A stretch of DNA of 64,000 nucleotides. It comes from JAAFIP01 sp963775085 (GTDB lineage: Bacteria; Pseudomonadota; Gammaproteobacteria; Burkholderiales; Burkholderiaceae_C). A program made the translations under genes and the position numbers. The notes beneath the pieces were generated by a model. It did not search any database. It saw only the letters and a program-made list of their open reading frames with translations, and was not told where the DNA came from. Location: NCBI GenBank assembly GCA_963775085.1, contig CAVZHO010000005.1:62001-126000 (forward strand). Direction: 5' to 3'. Of the stretch, positions 55,478 through 63,974 are shown piece after piece; positions within the stretch are counted from its first letter, which is position 1; each line of letters starts with the position of its first letter.

Positions 55478-56080
55478 TCACAGACAAAACCTCCACAGCG
55501 CAATCACCAGCAAGGTGCAGCCAGCGGCCACCAGGTCGTCAAACAAAATGCCAAAGCCGCCCTTGGCACCAAAGCCCTTGAACAACTGGTCGGCCCAGCT
55601 CACCGGGCCGGGCTTGGCGGCGTCAAAAAACCGGAACAAGGCAAAGGCCACCGTCTGCGCCCACAGGTCTGCGGGGGTGATCAACCAGAGGATGAGCCAC
55701 ATGGCGACCACCTCGTCCCACACGATGTGGCCGGGGTCTTGCACGCCCATGTTTTTAGCCGTCACCGTGCAGGCCCACCAGCCGACAGGCAGGCTGGCAG
55801 CGATCACCCAACCGATCTGCGCAGCGCTCAGGTGCTGCTGCATCACCACAAACGTCGCCCAGGCCCACAGCGTGGCCACCGTGCCCGGTGCAATGCGCGC
55901 CAAGCCCGAACCAAAACCCAGTGCAATGATGTGCGCCGGGTGCGAGAACATAAAGCGCGCCGTGGGGCGCAGCACGCTGGGCCGGATGGGGGGCGAAAGG
56001 GGGGGTTGCACTGGCAGGGCTAGCTGCGGCAACTCGGGTGTGCTGTTGGTTTGCAACGGTGTGGCAACGGGTTCGTTCAT
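55478..56080 (-). CDS. pgpA: Phosphatidylglycerophosphatase A
   Basis: A 200-residue membrane phosphatase making phosphatidylglycerol. Typical segments: GFGSGLARIAPGTVATLWAW, GVQDPGHIVWDEVVAMWLIL with the metal-binding acidic residues, and the C-terminal FFDAAKPGPVSWADQLFKGF, then GILFDDLVAAG. It is downstream of thiL on the same strand, the usual pair. A Pro-rich N-terminal tail of about 50 residues precedes the domain. Confidence 0.92.
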   Translation of the reverse strand: MNEPVATPLQTNSTPELPQLALPVQPPLSPPIRPSVLRPTARFMFSHPAHIIALGFGSGLARIAPGTVATLWAWATFVVMQQHLSAAQIGWVIAASLPVGWWACTVTAKNMGVQDPGHIVWDEVVAMWLILWLITPADLWAQTVAFALFRFFDAAKPGPVSWADQLFKGFGAKGGFGILFDDLVAAGCTLLVIALWRFCL

Positions 56081-56152
56081 CACTGGGATTGTGCCTTTTT
56101 CGCAGAGGAAGAAGTTGCACACGTCTTTGCAGCCACCACCACAACCGAGCGA

Positions 56153-57151
56153 CTACGTCTTGAAATGGTCAAACGAAGCAAAATCATGGGCCAGGGAATG
56201 GCCCTGCGCATCAACCAAGCGCAAACCCGCCTGCGCTTCGATGCTGCCCATGCGGGTCAGCACCGTCTGGGTAGACGCGGCGATGCTTTGCACAGCCATC
56301 CGCCCGCTGGTGGGCGCGGTGAAGACCAGTTCGTAGTCGTCACCGCCCGTAGCACGCATTGTCCGCCTGAATTCAGTGCTCAATGTACCCATAGTCCCTG
56401 TTGCATGGACATTTGTAGCTATTAAATCTATAGCAACCGTTGCACCCACGCCACTGCGTTGCAAGATATGGCCCAGGTCGCCCAGCAGCCCGTCGCTGAC
56501 GTCAATGGCGCTGCTGGCCACGCCGCGCAGTGCCATGCCCAGCGCTACGCGCGGGGTGGGGCGCTCCATGCGGGCTCTAGCGTGGGCAAAGGTTTTTTCA
56601 TCCAGACTGATGCTGCCGCGAAACGCCTCTAGCGCGAGGCGCGCATCGCCCACACAGTCCGTTGCCGTGCCGCTGACGTAAATATCGTCCCCCACCCGCG
56701 CGCCGCTGCGCAGCAGGGCTTGGCTTTTGCCACCCGCCACGGGTATTTCGCCAAACACGGTGATGCAGATATTGAGCGGCCCCTGCGTGGTGTCGCCCCC
56801 CACCAAGGCGCAGCCGTGCGCGTCGGCCAGGGCAAATAGCCCTTTGGAAAACCCAGCCAACCAAACCTCATCGACGCGTGGCATGGATAGCGCCAGCGTG
56901 AAGGCCAGGGGCTGGGCACCGCAGGCGGCCAGGTCACTTAAATTGACCGCCAGCGCCTTGTGCCCCAGCGCCTCGGGCGAGACGGTGGACAAAAAATGCC
57001 GCCCCTCGACCAGCATATCGCTCGACACCGCCAGCTGCGTGCCCGCACGCGGCGTGAGCAGCGCGCAGTCATCGCCAATACCCAGCGCCACGGCTTCGCC
57101 CTGCGGCGCAGTGCGCTGAAAATAGCGTGCGATGACATCGAATTCACCCAT
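56153..57151 (-). CDS. thiL: Thiamine-monophosphate kinase with repeat insertion
   Basis: A 332-residue kinase forming thiamine pyrophosphate. Motifs: GEFDVIARYF, ALGIGDDCALL, SSDMLVEGRHF, GGDTTQGPLNI, SSAIDVSDGLLGDLGHIL, and TGGDDYELVFTAP. Between VGATVAIDL and the GGDDYEL motif, the segment IATNVHATGTMGT is encoded by family A copy A10, in a variable loop of the family. Confidence 0.92.
   Translation of the reverse strand: MGEFDVIARYFQRTAPQGEAVALGIGDDCALLTPRAGTQLAVSSDMLVEGRHFLSTVSPEALGHKALAVNLSDLAACGAQPLAFTLALSMPRVDEVWLAGFSKGLFALADAHGCALVGGDTTQGPLNICITVFGEIPVAGGKSQALLRSGARVGDDIYVSGTATDCVGDARLALEAFRGSISLDEKTFAHARARMERPTPRVALGMALRGVASSAIDVSDGLLGDLGHILQRSGVGATVAIDLIATNVHATGTMGTLSTEFRRTMRATGGDDYELVFTAPTSGRMAVQSIAASTQTVLTRMGSIEAQAGLRLVDAQGHSLAHDFASFDHFKT
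56383..56434 (-). repeat. Family A repeat, copy A10, in frame inside thiL
   Basis: Sense to the gene: GCTATAGATTTAATAGC hairpin, then GTCCATGCAACAGGGAC and CTATGGG. It is translated IATNVHATGTMG, the same frame as in glcE and the lysE homologue. Confidence 0.88.
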
Positions 57152-57157
57152 GGCAAA

Positions 57158-57550
57158 CTAGTGCATGGTCGGCTTGCCGCCCAGCGCGCTCAACGCATCG
57201 AGCACAAACATGGGGATGTCGGCATCAAACTTCTCACCATCTTCGGCCACACAAAAGTAGCTGCCATGCATGGTGCCGGTGGGCGTGCGCAGGCGGCAGC
57301 CGCTGGTGTACTGGAAACTCTCGCCGGGTTTGAGCAAGGGCTGCTCGCCCACTACGCCCAGGCCCCTGACCTTGTCGTTTCGCCCCTCGGCATCGTTGAT
57401 GCTCCAGGTGCGCGAGATCAGCTGCGCCGCGACCTTGCCGGTATTGGTAATGGTGACCGTATAGGCAAAGGTGTAGATGCCCTGCTCGGGCGCAGACTGG
57501 TCTGCCAGATAAACCGGTTGAACTTGAACGCTGAATTGGTACTGGGCCAT
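57158..57550 (-). CDS. apaG: ApaG protein
   Basis: A 130-residue single-domain protein with an immunoglobulin-like fold. Motifs YTFAYTVTITNTGKVAAQLI, RTWSINDAEG, GEQPLLKPGESFQYTSG and PTGTMHGSYF are characteristic. It is associated with divalent cation tolerance and Ap4A metabolism, though the biochemical role is unresolved. It is 6 bp upstream of thiL. Confidence 0.94.
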   Translation of the reverse strand: MAQYQFSVQVQPVYLADQSAPEQGIYTFAYTVTITNTGKVAAQLISRTWSINDAEGRNDKVRGLGVVGEQPLLKPGESFQYTSGCRLRTPTGTMHGSYFCVAEDGEKFDADIPMFVLDALSALGGKPTMH

Positions 57551-57584
57551 GGTGTGATGGTACAGGGTGAATGGGGTTGAAGCG

Positions 57585-58826
57585 TTACGGCGTGATCAGC
57601 GCATCGTCCAGCACCTCTACCCAGTGGCGCACCGGTGTCGCGGTACCGCTTTGCAGGTGCGTAATGCAGCCGATGTTGGCCGAAATGATTTGCGTAGGCT
57701 GGGCGGCTTGCAGGTTGCCCAGCTTGCGGTCGCGCAGCTGGGTGGCCAGGTCGGGTTGCAGCACCGAGTAGGTGCCTGCGGAGCCGCAACACAGGTGGGC
57801 CTCCACGCTGGCGACCTTCACGTCAAAGCCTAACGCACCCAGGTGCTGCTCCACGCCGCCCCTCTGCTGCTGGCCATGCTGCAAGGTGCAGGGCGGGTGA
57901 AAGGCCATGTGACCGGGTGGGGGCTTGACCTTGCCTTGCAGATGCTCCACCAGCAAGGGCAGCAGCTCGCTCAGGTCTTTGGTCAGCGCGCTGATGCGTG
58001 CCGCCTTGGCCGCGTACTGCGCGTCGTCTTTAAGGATGTGGCCGTATTCTTTAACGGTTACGCCGCAGCCCGACGCGTTCATCACAATCGCCTCTACTTG
58101 TGGATGCGTCTGGCCGCCGTCCACATACGGCCACCACGCGTCGATGTTGGCGCGCATCTGCGCCTTGCCGCCGTCGTGGTCAATCAGGTGAAACTTTACC
58201 GCGCCGCAGCAACCGGCCTTGGCGGCCAGCACGGTCTGGATGCCCGCTGCGTCCAACACGCGGGCCGTAGATGCGTTGATATTGGGGGCCATGGCGGGCT
58301 GCACGCAGCCGCCCAGCGTCAAGACTTTGCGCGCATGCGCGCGGGTCGGCCAGGGCTTGGTGACCTGTTTGGCGGGTACTTTGTTTTTAAGGGCTGCCGG
58401 CAGCAGCCCGCGCACGGCCTGGCCTACGGCCATGGCGGGTGCAAACAACGGCGAGGGCAGGCCTTCTTTCAGTGCCCAGCGCAACGCTTTTTCTCCCGCC
58501 GGACGCGGCACCTTGTCGTCTACCAGTTTGCGGCCAATATCGACCAGATGGCCATATTGCACGCCGCTGGGGCAGGTGGTCTCGCAGTTGCGGCAGGTCA
58601 GGCAGCGGTCCAGGTGCAGTTGGGTTTTGCGCGTGGGCGCTACGCCTTCGAGCACCTGCTTGATCAGGTAAATGCGCCCGCGCGGGCCGTCCAGCTCGTC
58701 GCCCAGCAGCTGGTAGGTGGGGCAGGTGGCGGTGCAAAAACCGCAGTGCACGCACTTGCGTAATATGGCCTCGGCCTCTTGGCCGTCGGTGGTGTTTTGG
58801 TATTCGGGGGCTAAGTTGGTTTGCAT
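57585..58826 (-). CDS. glcF: Glycolate oxidase iron-sulfur subunit
   Basis: A 413-residue subunit of glycolate dehydrogenase GlcDEF. Two [4Fe-4S] motifs lie at CVHCGFCTATCPTY and CLTCRNCETTCPSG. CCG-type motifs follow: GCCGAVKFH, NASGCG and LCCGSAGTYS. It would pass electrons from glycolate oxidation to the quinone pool. It is separated from glcE by an opposite-strand gene pair. Confidence 0.94.
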   Translation of the reverse strand: MQTNLAPEYQNTTDGQEAEAILRKCVHCGFCTATCPTYQLLGDELDGPRGRIYLIKQVLEGVAPTRKTQLHLDRCLTCRNCETTCPSGVQYGHLVDIGRKLVDDKVPRPAGEKALRWALKEGLPSPLFAPAMAVGQAVRGLLPAALKNKVPAKQVTKPWPTRAHARKVLTLGGCVQPAMAPNINASTARVLDAAGIQTVLAAKAGCCGAVKFHLIDHDGGKAQMRANIDAWWPYVDGGQTHPQVEAIVMNASGCGVTVKEYGHILKDDAQYAAKAARISALTKDLSELLPLLVEHLQGKVKPPPGHMAFHPPCTLQHGQQQRGGVEQHLGALGFDVKVASVEAHLCCGSAGTYSVLQPDLATQLRDRKLGNLQAAQPTQIISANIGCITHLQSGTATPVRHWVEVLDDALITP

Positions 58827-58888
58827 AAGTGCCAGTTATTAAGTACCCGTTATTTTTCGCGGGTTTCAGGTGTTAGTACAATGAATAC

Positions 58889-59158
58889 ATGCCTACTATC
58901 AGCATGTTTTACGGTTTGGTTGTGATGCTCTACTATTTTGACGATGAGCGCCATCACCTGCCCCATGTGCACGTGAAATACCAAAACCATGAGGCGAGTT
59001 TTGCCATTGGCGATGCCAGCCTGCTGGCGGGCAATTTACCCGTGGCCAAAATGCGCCTGATGCAAGCCTGGATCGAAATTCACCGCGAAGACCTGATGGC
59101 CAACTGGGAGCTGGCATCCAACGGCGAAAAACCATTTCCGGTGGATCCTCTGCGTTAA
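58889..59158 (+). CDS. DUF4160 domain protein
   Basis: An 89-residue protein with the DUF4160 pattern: PTISMFYGLVVMLYYFDDER, HHLPHVHVKYQNHEASFAI, and AWIEIHREDLMANWELA. It is followed 28 bp later by a DUF2442 gene. This pairing is widespread and has been suspected to be toxin-antitoxin-like, without firm proof known to me. A TACAAT -10-like box (58877-58882) ends 6 bp before the ATG. An ACCCG...CGGGT inverted repeat lies upstream at 58845-58864. Confidence 0.85.
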   Translation: MPTISMFYGLVVMLYYFDDERHHLPHVHVKYQNHEASFAIGDASLLAGNLPVAKMRLMQAWIEIHREDLMANWELASNGEKPFPVDPLR

Positions 59159-59186
59159 ATATTCCCAAAAGGACGAGGAGCCTGTC

Positions 59187-59438
59187 ATGCACCATATCAT
59201 TACCGTTCAAGCCCAGCCCGATTTCTCGTTGCAACTGGGTTTTGAGGACGGCTCGGTTCGCAGTTTCAATGCCCGCCCCTTGCTGGACAAGGGGGTATTC
59301 AGGCCGCTGCAAGACTGGCAGACATTTCGCCAAGCCCGCGTCGCTGGCGGCACCGTCAGCTGGCCGGGCGAGATCGACCTGTGCCCGGATACGCTGTATG
59401 AAAAATCGGTGGTACTGCATGGGGTGACCTCTGAGTAA
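59187..59438 (+). CDS. DUF2442 domain protein
   Basis: An 83-residue protein. LQLGFEDGSVRSFNARPLL, GVFRPLQDWQTFRQARVAGG, and ISW-like VSWPGEIDLCPDTLYE are typical of DUF2442. A GAGGAG ribosome-binding site precedes it. It is the second gene of the pair inserted between glcF and glcE. Confidence 0.85.
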   Translation: MHHIITVQAQPDFSLQLGFEDGSVRSFNARPLLDKGVFRPLQDWQTFRQARVAGGTVSWPGEIDLCPDTLYEKSVVLHGVTSE

Positions 59439-59513
59439 GGCTTTACTCTGTCTTGAATTGGTTACGCAAGGCCAGGCCGTTGGGTTCTGAGTTTGGCCAT
59501 AGCGTCTTGGGCT

Positions 59514-60653
59514 TCAAGCAAACCACGGCAGGCGGCCGGGGTTAAAAATGCCTGCCGGGTCAAATTCGGCTTTGAGCTGGCGGTGGATGCGGTCTAAAGG
59601 CAGTTTTAATGCATCAAATCTGCCTGTAGTCCCTGTCGCATGGACATTTTCAGCTATAAATAATGTAGCATTTCCCTGCACGGCGTGGACGGCAGCGCGG
59701 ATGCGTTGCGCGGCCTGCGCATCGCCCTTTGCTGCCCAAACCCAGCGCTGGCCGCCCAGCCAGTCAACCATCGTGTCACCCAGGTTGAGCGGCGGCGTGG
59801 TTTGCGGTACCGACAGACGCCACAGGTCGTCACGGCGTGCAAAGCCGTCTTTAAACCACGGGAGGTGCAGGTCGCGGGCGGCGCTCCAGTCGGCGCTGGT
59901 TTCGGGGGAATCGACGCGCACACCGCCCGCCTCGTGGCTAAGCCGCTTGCAGGCGGCTTCGACCGCCGCCTGCGCGCCGCGCAGCCGCAGGTACAGCGTG
60001 GGCGCGCCGGCATCGACCACCCAGGAGCTGGCGTTGAGCGGCAGCGGCTGGCCGCCCCAGCTGTTGACCTGGTGCAGCATGCTGGCCTCGTCCATGGCAA
60101 AACGCAGCGTGGCCTCGGCGGGCGCGATGGGCAGCACCTTGAGCGAGACCTCGGTGATCACGCCCAGCATGCCCCAGCTGCCCGCCATGAGGCGCGACAC
60201 ATCGTAGCCCGCCACGTTTTTCATCACCGTGCCGCCAAACGTCAAGTGCTCGGCCTTGCCATTGAGCATCTGCACGCCCAGCACGTAGTCGCGCACGCCG
60301 CCCACGCTGGCGCGGGCCGGGCCTGCCAGGCCTGCGGCGACCATGCCGCCGACCGTGCTTTTTGAGCCTGCGGCGGTGCCCACGCCAAAGTGCGGCGGCT
60401 CAAAGGGCAGGCATTGGCCTTGGCTCCCGAGCAGCGCCTCCAGCTCGGCCAAGGGTGTACCGGCCTTGCAGGTCACCACCAGCTCGCTGGGTTCGTAGCT
60501 GACGATGCCGCTGTGCGAAAGCATATCCAGCACCGCGCCTTGCAACTGCTGGGCATAAAAATCTTTCGTCCCGCCCCCTCGGATGCGCAGCGGCGTTTTG
60601 GCTGCTTTCGCAGCGCGGATCTGGTCGGTAATGTGTTGCAATGGGGCAGTCAT
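59514..60653 (-). CDS. glcE: Glycolate oxidase FAD-binding subunit, with repeat insertion
   Basis: A 379-residue FAD-binding subunit of glycolate dehydrogenase. PLRIRGGGTKDF, TCKAGTPLAELEALL, GTAAGSKSTVGGMVAAGLAG and KNVAGYDVSRLMAGSWGMLG mark the FAD domain. The C-terminus ends AEFDPAGIFNPGRLPWFA. The segment IAENVHATGTTGR is encoded by family A copy A11 and replaces a variable loop after NATLF. The ATG at 60653 is chosen. glcD is not adjacent. Confidence 0.92.
   Translation of the reverse strand: MTAPLQHITDQIRAAKAAKTPLRIRGGGTKDFYAQQLQGAVLDMLSHSGIVSYEPSELVVTCKAGTPLAELEALLGSQGQCLPFEPPHFGVGTAAGSKSTVGGMVAAGLAGPARASVGGVRDYVLGVQMLNGKAEHLTFGGTVMKNVAGYDVSRLMAGSWGMLGVITEVSLKVLPIAPAEATLRFAMDEASMLHQVNSWGGQPLPLNASSWVVDAGAPTLYLRLRGAQAAVEAACKRLSHEAGGVRVDSPETSADWSAARDLHLPWFKDGFARRDDLWRLSVPQTTPPLNLGDTMVDWLGGQRWVWAAKGDAQAAQRIRAAVHAVQGNATLFIAENVHATGTTGRFDALKLPLDRIHRQLKAEFDPAGIFNPGRLPWFA
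59622..59669 (-). repeat. Family A repeat, copy A11, in frame inside glcE
   Basis: Sense to the gene: GCTACATTATTTATAGC, then GTCCATGCGACAGGGAC and CTACAGGC. It is translated IAENVHATGTTG, nearly identical to the thiL copy. Confidence 0.88.
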
Positions 60654-60669
60654 AGGGCGATGGGTACGC

Positions 60670-61473
60670 TTAGAGTGTGAATTCGTAGCCAATGGTGATG
60701 GGCGCGTGGTCGGAAAACTTCTCGGTTTTGTAAATTTCTTCGTCCCGCGCCAGCGCGGCAAAGGCTGGCGTGGCCAGGTGGTAGTCTAGCCGCCAACCGA
60801 CGTTCTTGGCATAGGCCTGGCCGCGCTGGCTCCACCAGGTGTAGCTGGTGTCGGTGGTGTCGGGGCGCAGCTGGCGGTACACATCCACCAGCTGGGCCTG
60901 CTCGATCAGCTTGGTCAGCCAGGCGCGTTCCTCGGGCAGAAAACCACTGTTTTTTACGTTGCTTTTGTAGTTTTTCAGGTCGGCTTCCTTGTGCGCAATG
61001 TTGATGTCGCCGCACAGCACAAACTCGCGCTGCGCCCTCAAGGCCACCAGGTGCGGGTACACCACATCCAGAAAGCGGTACTTGGCCGCCTGCCGGTCTT
61101 CACCCGAGGAGCCACTGGGAAAGTAGCTGCTGATGACGGAGAATTTGCGCTGCGGCGTGTCAAAGCGCAGTTCCACATAACGGCCCTCGGCATCAAACTC
61201 ACCGCCGTCAAAACCGGTCACCACCTCGCTGGGCGCGTGGCGGGTATACACGCCCACGCCGCTGTAGCCCTTTTTCTCGGCAAAGTGAAAATACCCCTGC
61301 ATCCCGGCAATTTGCTCAAACTTGCCTGCCACGTCACCGGCCTGCGCCTTGATCTCCTGCACGCACATACAATCAGGAGCGGTCTTTTCTACCCAGGCCT
61401 GCATGCCTTTGGTGGCGGCCGAGCGGATGCCGTTAAAGTTCAGGCTGGTGACGCGAAAGAGTGAATTTTTCAT
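60670..61473 (-). CDS. xthA: Exodeoxyribonuclease III
   Basis: A 267-residue AP endonuclease/exonuclease of the EEP superfamily. Motifs: SLNFNGIRSAATKG, CVQEIKAQ with the metal-binding Glu, YFPSGSSGEDR, CGDINIAHKEADLKN, WWSQRGQAYAKNVGWRLDYH, and SDHAPI at the end. The start at 61473 lies only 9 bp from the start of the divergent pyrE. Confidence 0.93.
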   Translation of the reverse strand: MKNSLFRVTSLNFNGIRSAATKGMQAWVEKTAPDCMCVQEIKAQAGDVAGKFEQIAGMQGYFHFAEKKGYSGVGVYTRHAPSEVVTGFDGGEFDAEGRYVELRFDTPQRKFSVISSYFPSGSSGEDRQAAKYRFLDVVYPHLVALRAQREFVLCGDINIAHKEADLKNYKSNVKNSGFLPEERAWLTKLIEQAQLVDVYRQLRPDTTDTSYTWWSQRGQAYAKNVGWRLDYHLATPAFAALARDEEIYKTEKFSDHAPITIGYEFTL

Positions 61474-61482
61474 GGATATGTG

Positions 61483-62160
61483 ATGACTCAAAATAACCCC
61501 CCAGACCCGCTGGCCCAGGACTTCGTGGCCTTCGCCATTGCATCGGGCGTGCTGCGCTTTGGCGAATTTAAAACCAAGGCAGGCCGATTGTCGCCGTATT
61601 TTTTCAACGCCGGGCTGTTTGACGACGGTGCCAAGCTGGGCCGCCTGGCACAGCTGTATGCCCAGCGCATCATCGCCAGTGGGATTGAATTTGACATGCT
61701 GTTTGGTCCCGCTTACAAAGGGATACCTTTAGCCGCGGCGGTCGCCATCGAGCTGGCCCGTCTGGGCCGCAACGTGCCGTACGCCTACAACCGCAAAGAA
61801 GCCAAAGACCACGGCGAGGGCGGAACTTTGGTGGGCGCACCGGTCAAAGGCCGGGTGCTGATCATTGACGACGTGATGTCAGCCGGTACGGCGGCGCGTG
61901 AGTCGATTGCCCTCATCCAGGCGGCAGGTGCCACGCCGCATGCCATGGCGATAGCGCTGGACCGGCAGGAAAAAGCCACCGAGGGCGGCCAGGATGTCAG
62001 CCACAGCGCGGTGCAATACGTTACGAAGGTGCTGGGGCTTAGGGTATGCACGATAGCGACGCTTGGCGACTTATTGCACTATCTGCATTCTCTTGGTGCC
62101 GGTATGGCAGAGCACACGGCGGCGGTGCAGGCGTACCGGGACCGATATGGGGTGGATTGA
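61483..62160 (+). CDS. pyrE: Orotate phosphoribosyltransferase
   Basis: A 225-residue enzyme of pyrimidine synthesis converting orotate and PRPP to OMP. Motifs: FGEFKTKAGRLSPYFFNAGL, FGPAYKGIPLA, NRKEAKDHGEGG, and the PRPP loop VLIIDDVMSAGTA. ATG at 61483 is preferred over the adjacent GTG at 61480. Confidence 0.95.
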   Translation: MTQNNPPDPLAQDFVAFAIASGVLRFGEFKTKAGRLSPYFFNAGLFDDGAKLGRLAQLYAQRIIASGIEFDMLFGPAYKGIPLAAAVAIELARLGRNVPYAYNRKEAKDHGEGGTLVGAPVKGRVLIIDDVMSAGTAARESIALIQAAGATPHAMAIALDRQEKATEGGQDVSHSAVQYVTKVLGLRVCTIATLGDLLHYLHSLGAGMAEHTAAVQAYRDRYGVD

Positions 62161-62229
62161 ACGCACGCACTGAAGCTGATTGATACTTGTAGATACTGAT
62201 ACTGAGTGAACTGGATAAACCGAAGCGCT

Positions 62230-62892
62230 ATGAAAAAGAGTTTGACTGCAATGACCTTCTTGACACTCGGGCTCACCGCCAGTCTGTCCTGGGGGGCCAT
62301 CTATACCTGCACGGATGCCAGCGGGCGCAAGCTCACCTCGGATCGCCCGATTGCCGAGTGTGCCGACCGCGATCAGAAAGAGCTCAACAGCAATGCCACG
62401 GTGAAGCGCACCGTCAAGCCGGTGATGACGGCGCAGGAGCAGCGCGCGTTTGACGAAAAACAGAAAATCCAGGCCGAAGAGCAGGCGCGTACCGAAGAAG
62501 AAAAGCGCAAGAACCGCGCCCTGCTGGTCCGTTACCCCAACCGCGAAAGCCACGACAAAGAGCGTGCCGAGGCTTCAGGGCAAATCGACGAGGTGATCAA
62601 AGCCGCTACCAAACGCATGGGTGAGTTGGGCGTGCAGCGCAAAACCATCGACGCCGAGCTGGAGTTTTACAAGAAAGACCCCAGCAAAATGCCGGTTTCC
62701 CTGAAACGCCAAATCGAAGACAACGACAGTAGCGTCGCGGTGCAAAAGCGCTTTGTTGCCGACCAGGAGAGCGAGAAAAAAAGACTGAACGCGCGGTTTG
62801 ACGAAGATCTGGTCAAGCTCAAGTCGCTATGGCAACTTGCCACTAGTGCACCTGGCAGCGTGGCCACTGAGGCAAAATCAGTCAAAAAGTAA
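62230..62892 (+). CDS. DUF4124 domain protein, exported
   Basis: A 220-residue protein with a signal peptide (SLTAMTFLTLGLTASLSWG), a short DUF4124 segment (IYTCTDASGRKLTSDRPIAEC) and a long charged coiled-coil region. Such proteins are periplasmic and of unknown function. The ATG at 62230 is chosen. Upstream, GATACT occurs three times between 62175 and 62205. Confidence 0.8.
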   Translation: MKKSLTAMTFLTLGLTASLSWGAIYTCTDASGRKLTSDRPIAECADRDQKELNSNATVKRTVKPVMTAQEQRAFDEKQKIQAEEQARTEEEKRKNRALLVRYPNRESHDKERAEASGQIDEVIKAATKRMGELGVQRKTIDAELEFYKKDPSKMPVSLKRQIEDNDSSVAVQKRFVADQESEKKRLNARFDEDLVKLKSLWQLATSAPGSVATEAKSVKK

Positions 62893-62927
62893 GCGCTTGC
62901 TAGCGTGTACGCCTAGCCGAACCGACG

Positions 62928-63974
62928 CTACGCGGCTTCCTTGTAGAAAAACTCTCGCTGCAGGCTGCGCGCCGCCAGCGGCGCTACTGCCAAACGGATC
63001 GCGTTGATGTGCTCAGGCGTGGTGCCGCAGCAGCCGCCGACAATATTGACCAGGCCTTCGGCGGCAAAATCGTGCAGCAGGCGCGAGGTGACCTCGGGCG
63101 TTTCGTCAAAGCCGGTCTCGCTCATCGGGTTGGGCAGGCCCGCATTGGGGTAGCAGCTAATGAAGGTGTCGCCCGCCACGCGCGCCATCTCCTGGATGTA
63201 GGGGCGCATCAGTGCCGCGCCCAGTGCGCAGTTCAGCCCCACGGCCAGCGGCCGGGCGTGGCGCACGCTGTGCCAGAAGGCGGTGACGGTTTGGCCCGAC
63301 AGCAACCGGCCCGAGGCATCGGTCACGGTGCCGCTGATGATCAGGGGCAGGCACTCGCCACTGGCCTCAAAAAACTCGTCAATCGCAAACAGCGCGGCCT
63401 TGGCGTTGAGCGTGTCAAAAATCGTCTCGACCAGCAGCACATCGCTGCCGCCCTCAAACAGCGCCTCCACCTGCTCGTAGTAGGCGGCGCGCAGTTCCTC
63501 AAACGTCACATTGCGCGCGCCGGGGTCGTTCACATCGGGGCTGATGCTGGCCGTCTTGGGCGTGGGGCCGAGGGCACCGACCACAAAGCGCGGTTTGTCG
63601 GGGGTGGAAAATTTATCGCAGGCCGCGCGGGCTATTTTTGCGGACTGCAGGTTCATCTCGCGCGCCAGGTGCTGCATGTCGTAGTCGGCCTGGGCTACCG
63701 TGGTGGCACCAAAGGTATTGGTCTCGATCAGATCGCAGCCGGCGGCCAGGTAGCCCTCGTGGATGTCGGCAATCACATCGGGGCGCGTCAGGCTGAGCAG
63801 CTCGTTATTGCCCTTGATGTCTTTGTGAAAATCGGCAAAGCGCGCGCCGCGATACTGCGACTCGTTCAATTTAAAGCGCTGGATCATGGTGCCCATGGCA
63901 CCGTCCAGGATGGCAATGCGGCGCTCCAGAATGCCAGGCAGCGCCTGGCCCCGGGTGTAGATAAGTGGTTTCAT
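62928..63974 (-). CDS. metH: Homocysteine S-methyltransferase half of a split methionine synthase
   Basis: A 348-residue protein equal to the first domain of cobalamin-dependent MetH. AILDGAMGTMIQRFKLNE is at the N-terminus, with ETNTFGATTVAQADY, VGALGPT, and the zinc cysteines in GLNCALGA and VGGCCGTTPEHI. The folate, B12 and activation domains are absent, as in other Comamonadaceae where MetH is split; the partner should lie beyond the right edge. The start is ATG at 63974. Confidence 0.93.
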   Translation of the reverse strand: MKPLIYTRGQALPGILERRIAILDGAMGTMIQRFKLNESQYRGARFADFHKDIKGNNELLSLTRPDVIADIHEGYLAAGCDLIETNTFGATTVAQADYDMQHLAREMNLQSAKIARAACDKFSTPDKPRFVVGALGPTPKTASISPDVNDPGARNVTFEELRAAYYEQVEALFEGGSDVLLVETIFDTLNAKAALFAIDEFFEASGECLPLIISGTVTDASGRLLSGQTVTAFWHSVRHARPLAVGLNCALGAALMRPYIQEMARVAGDTFISCYPNAGLPNPMSETGFDETPEVTSRLLHDFAAEGLVNIVGGCCGTTPEHINAIRLAVAPLAARSLQREFFYKEAA

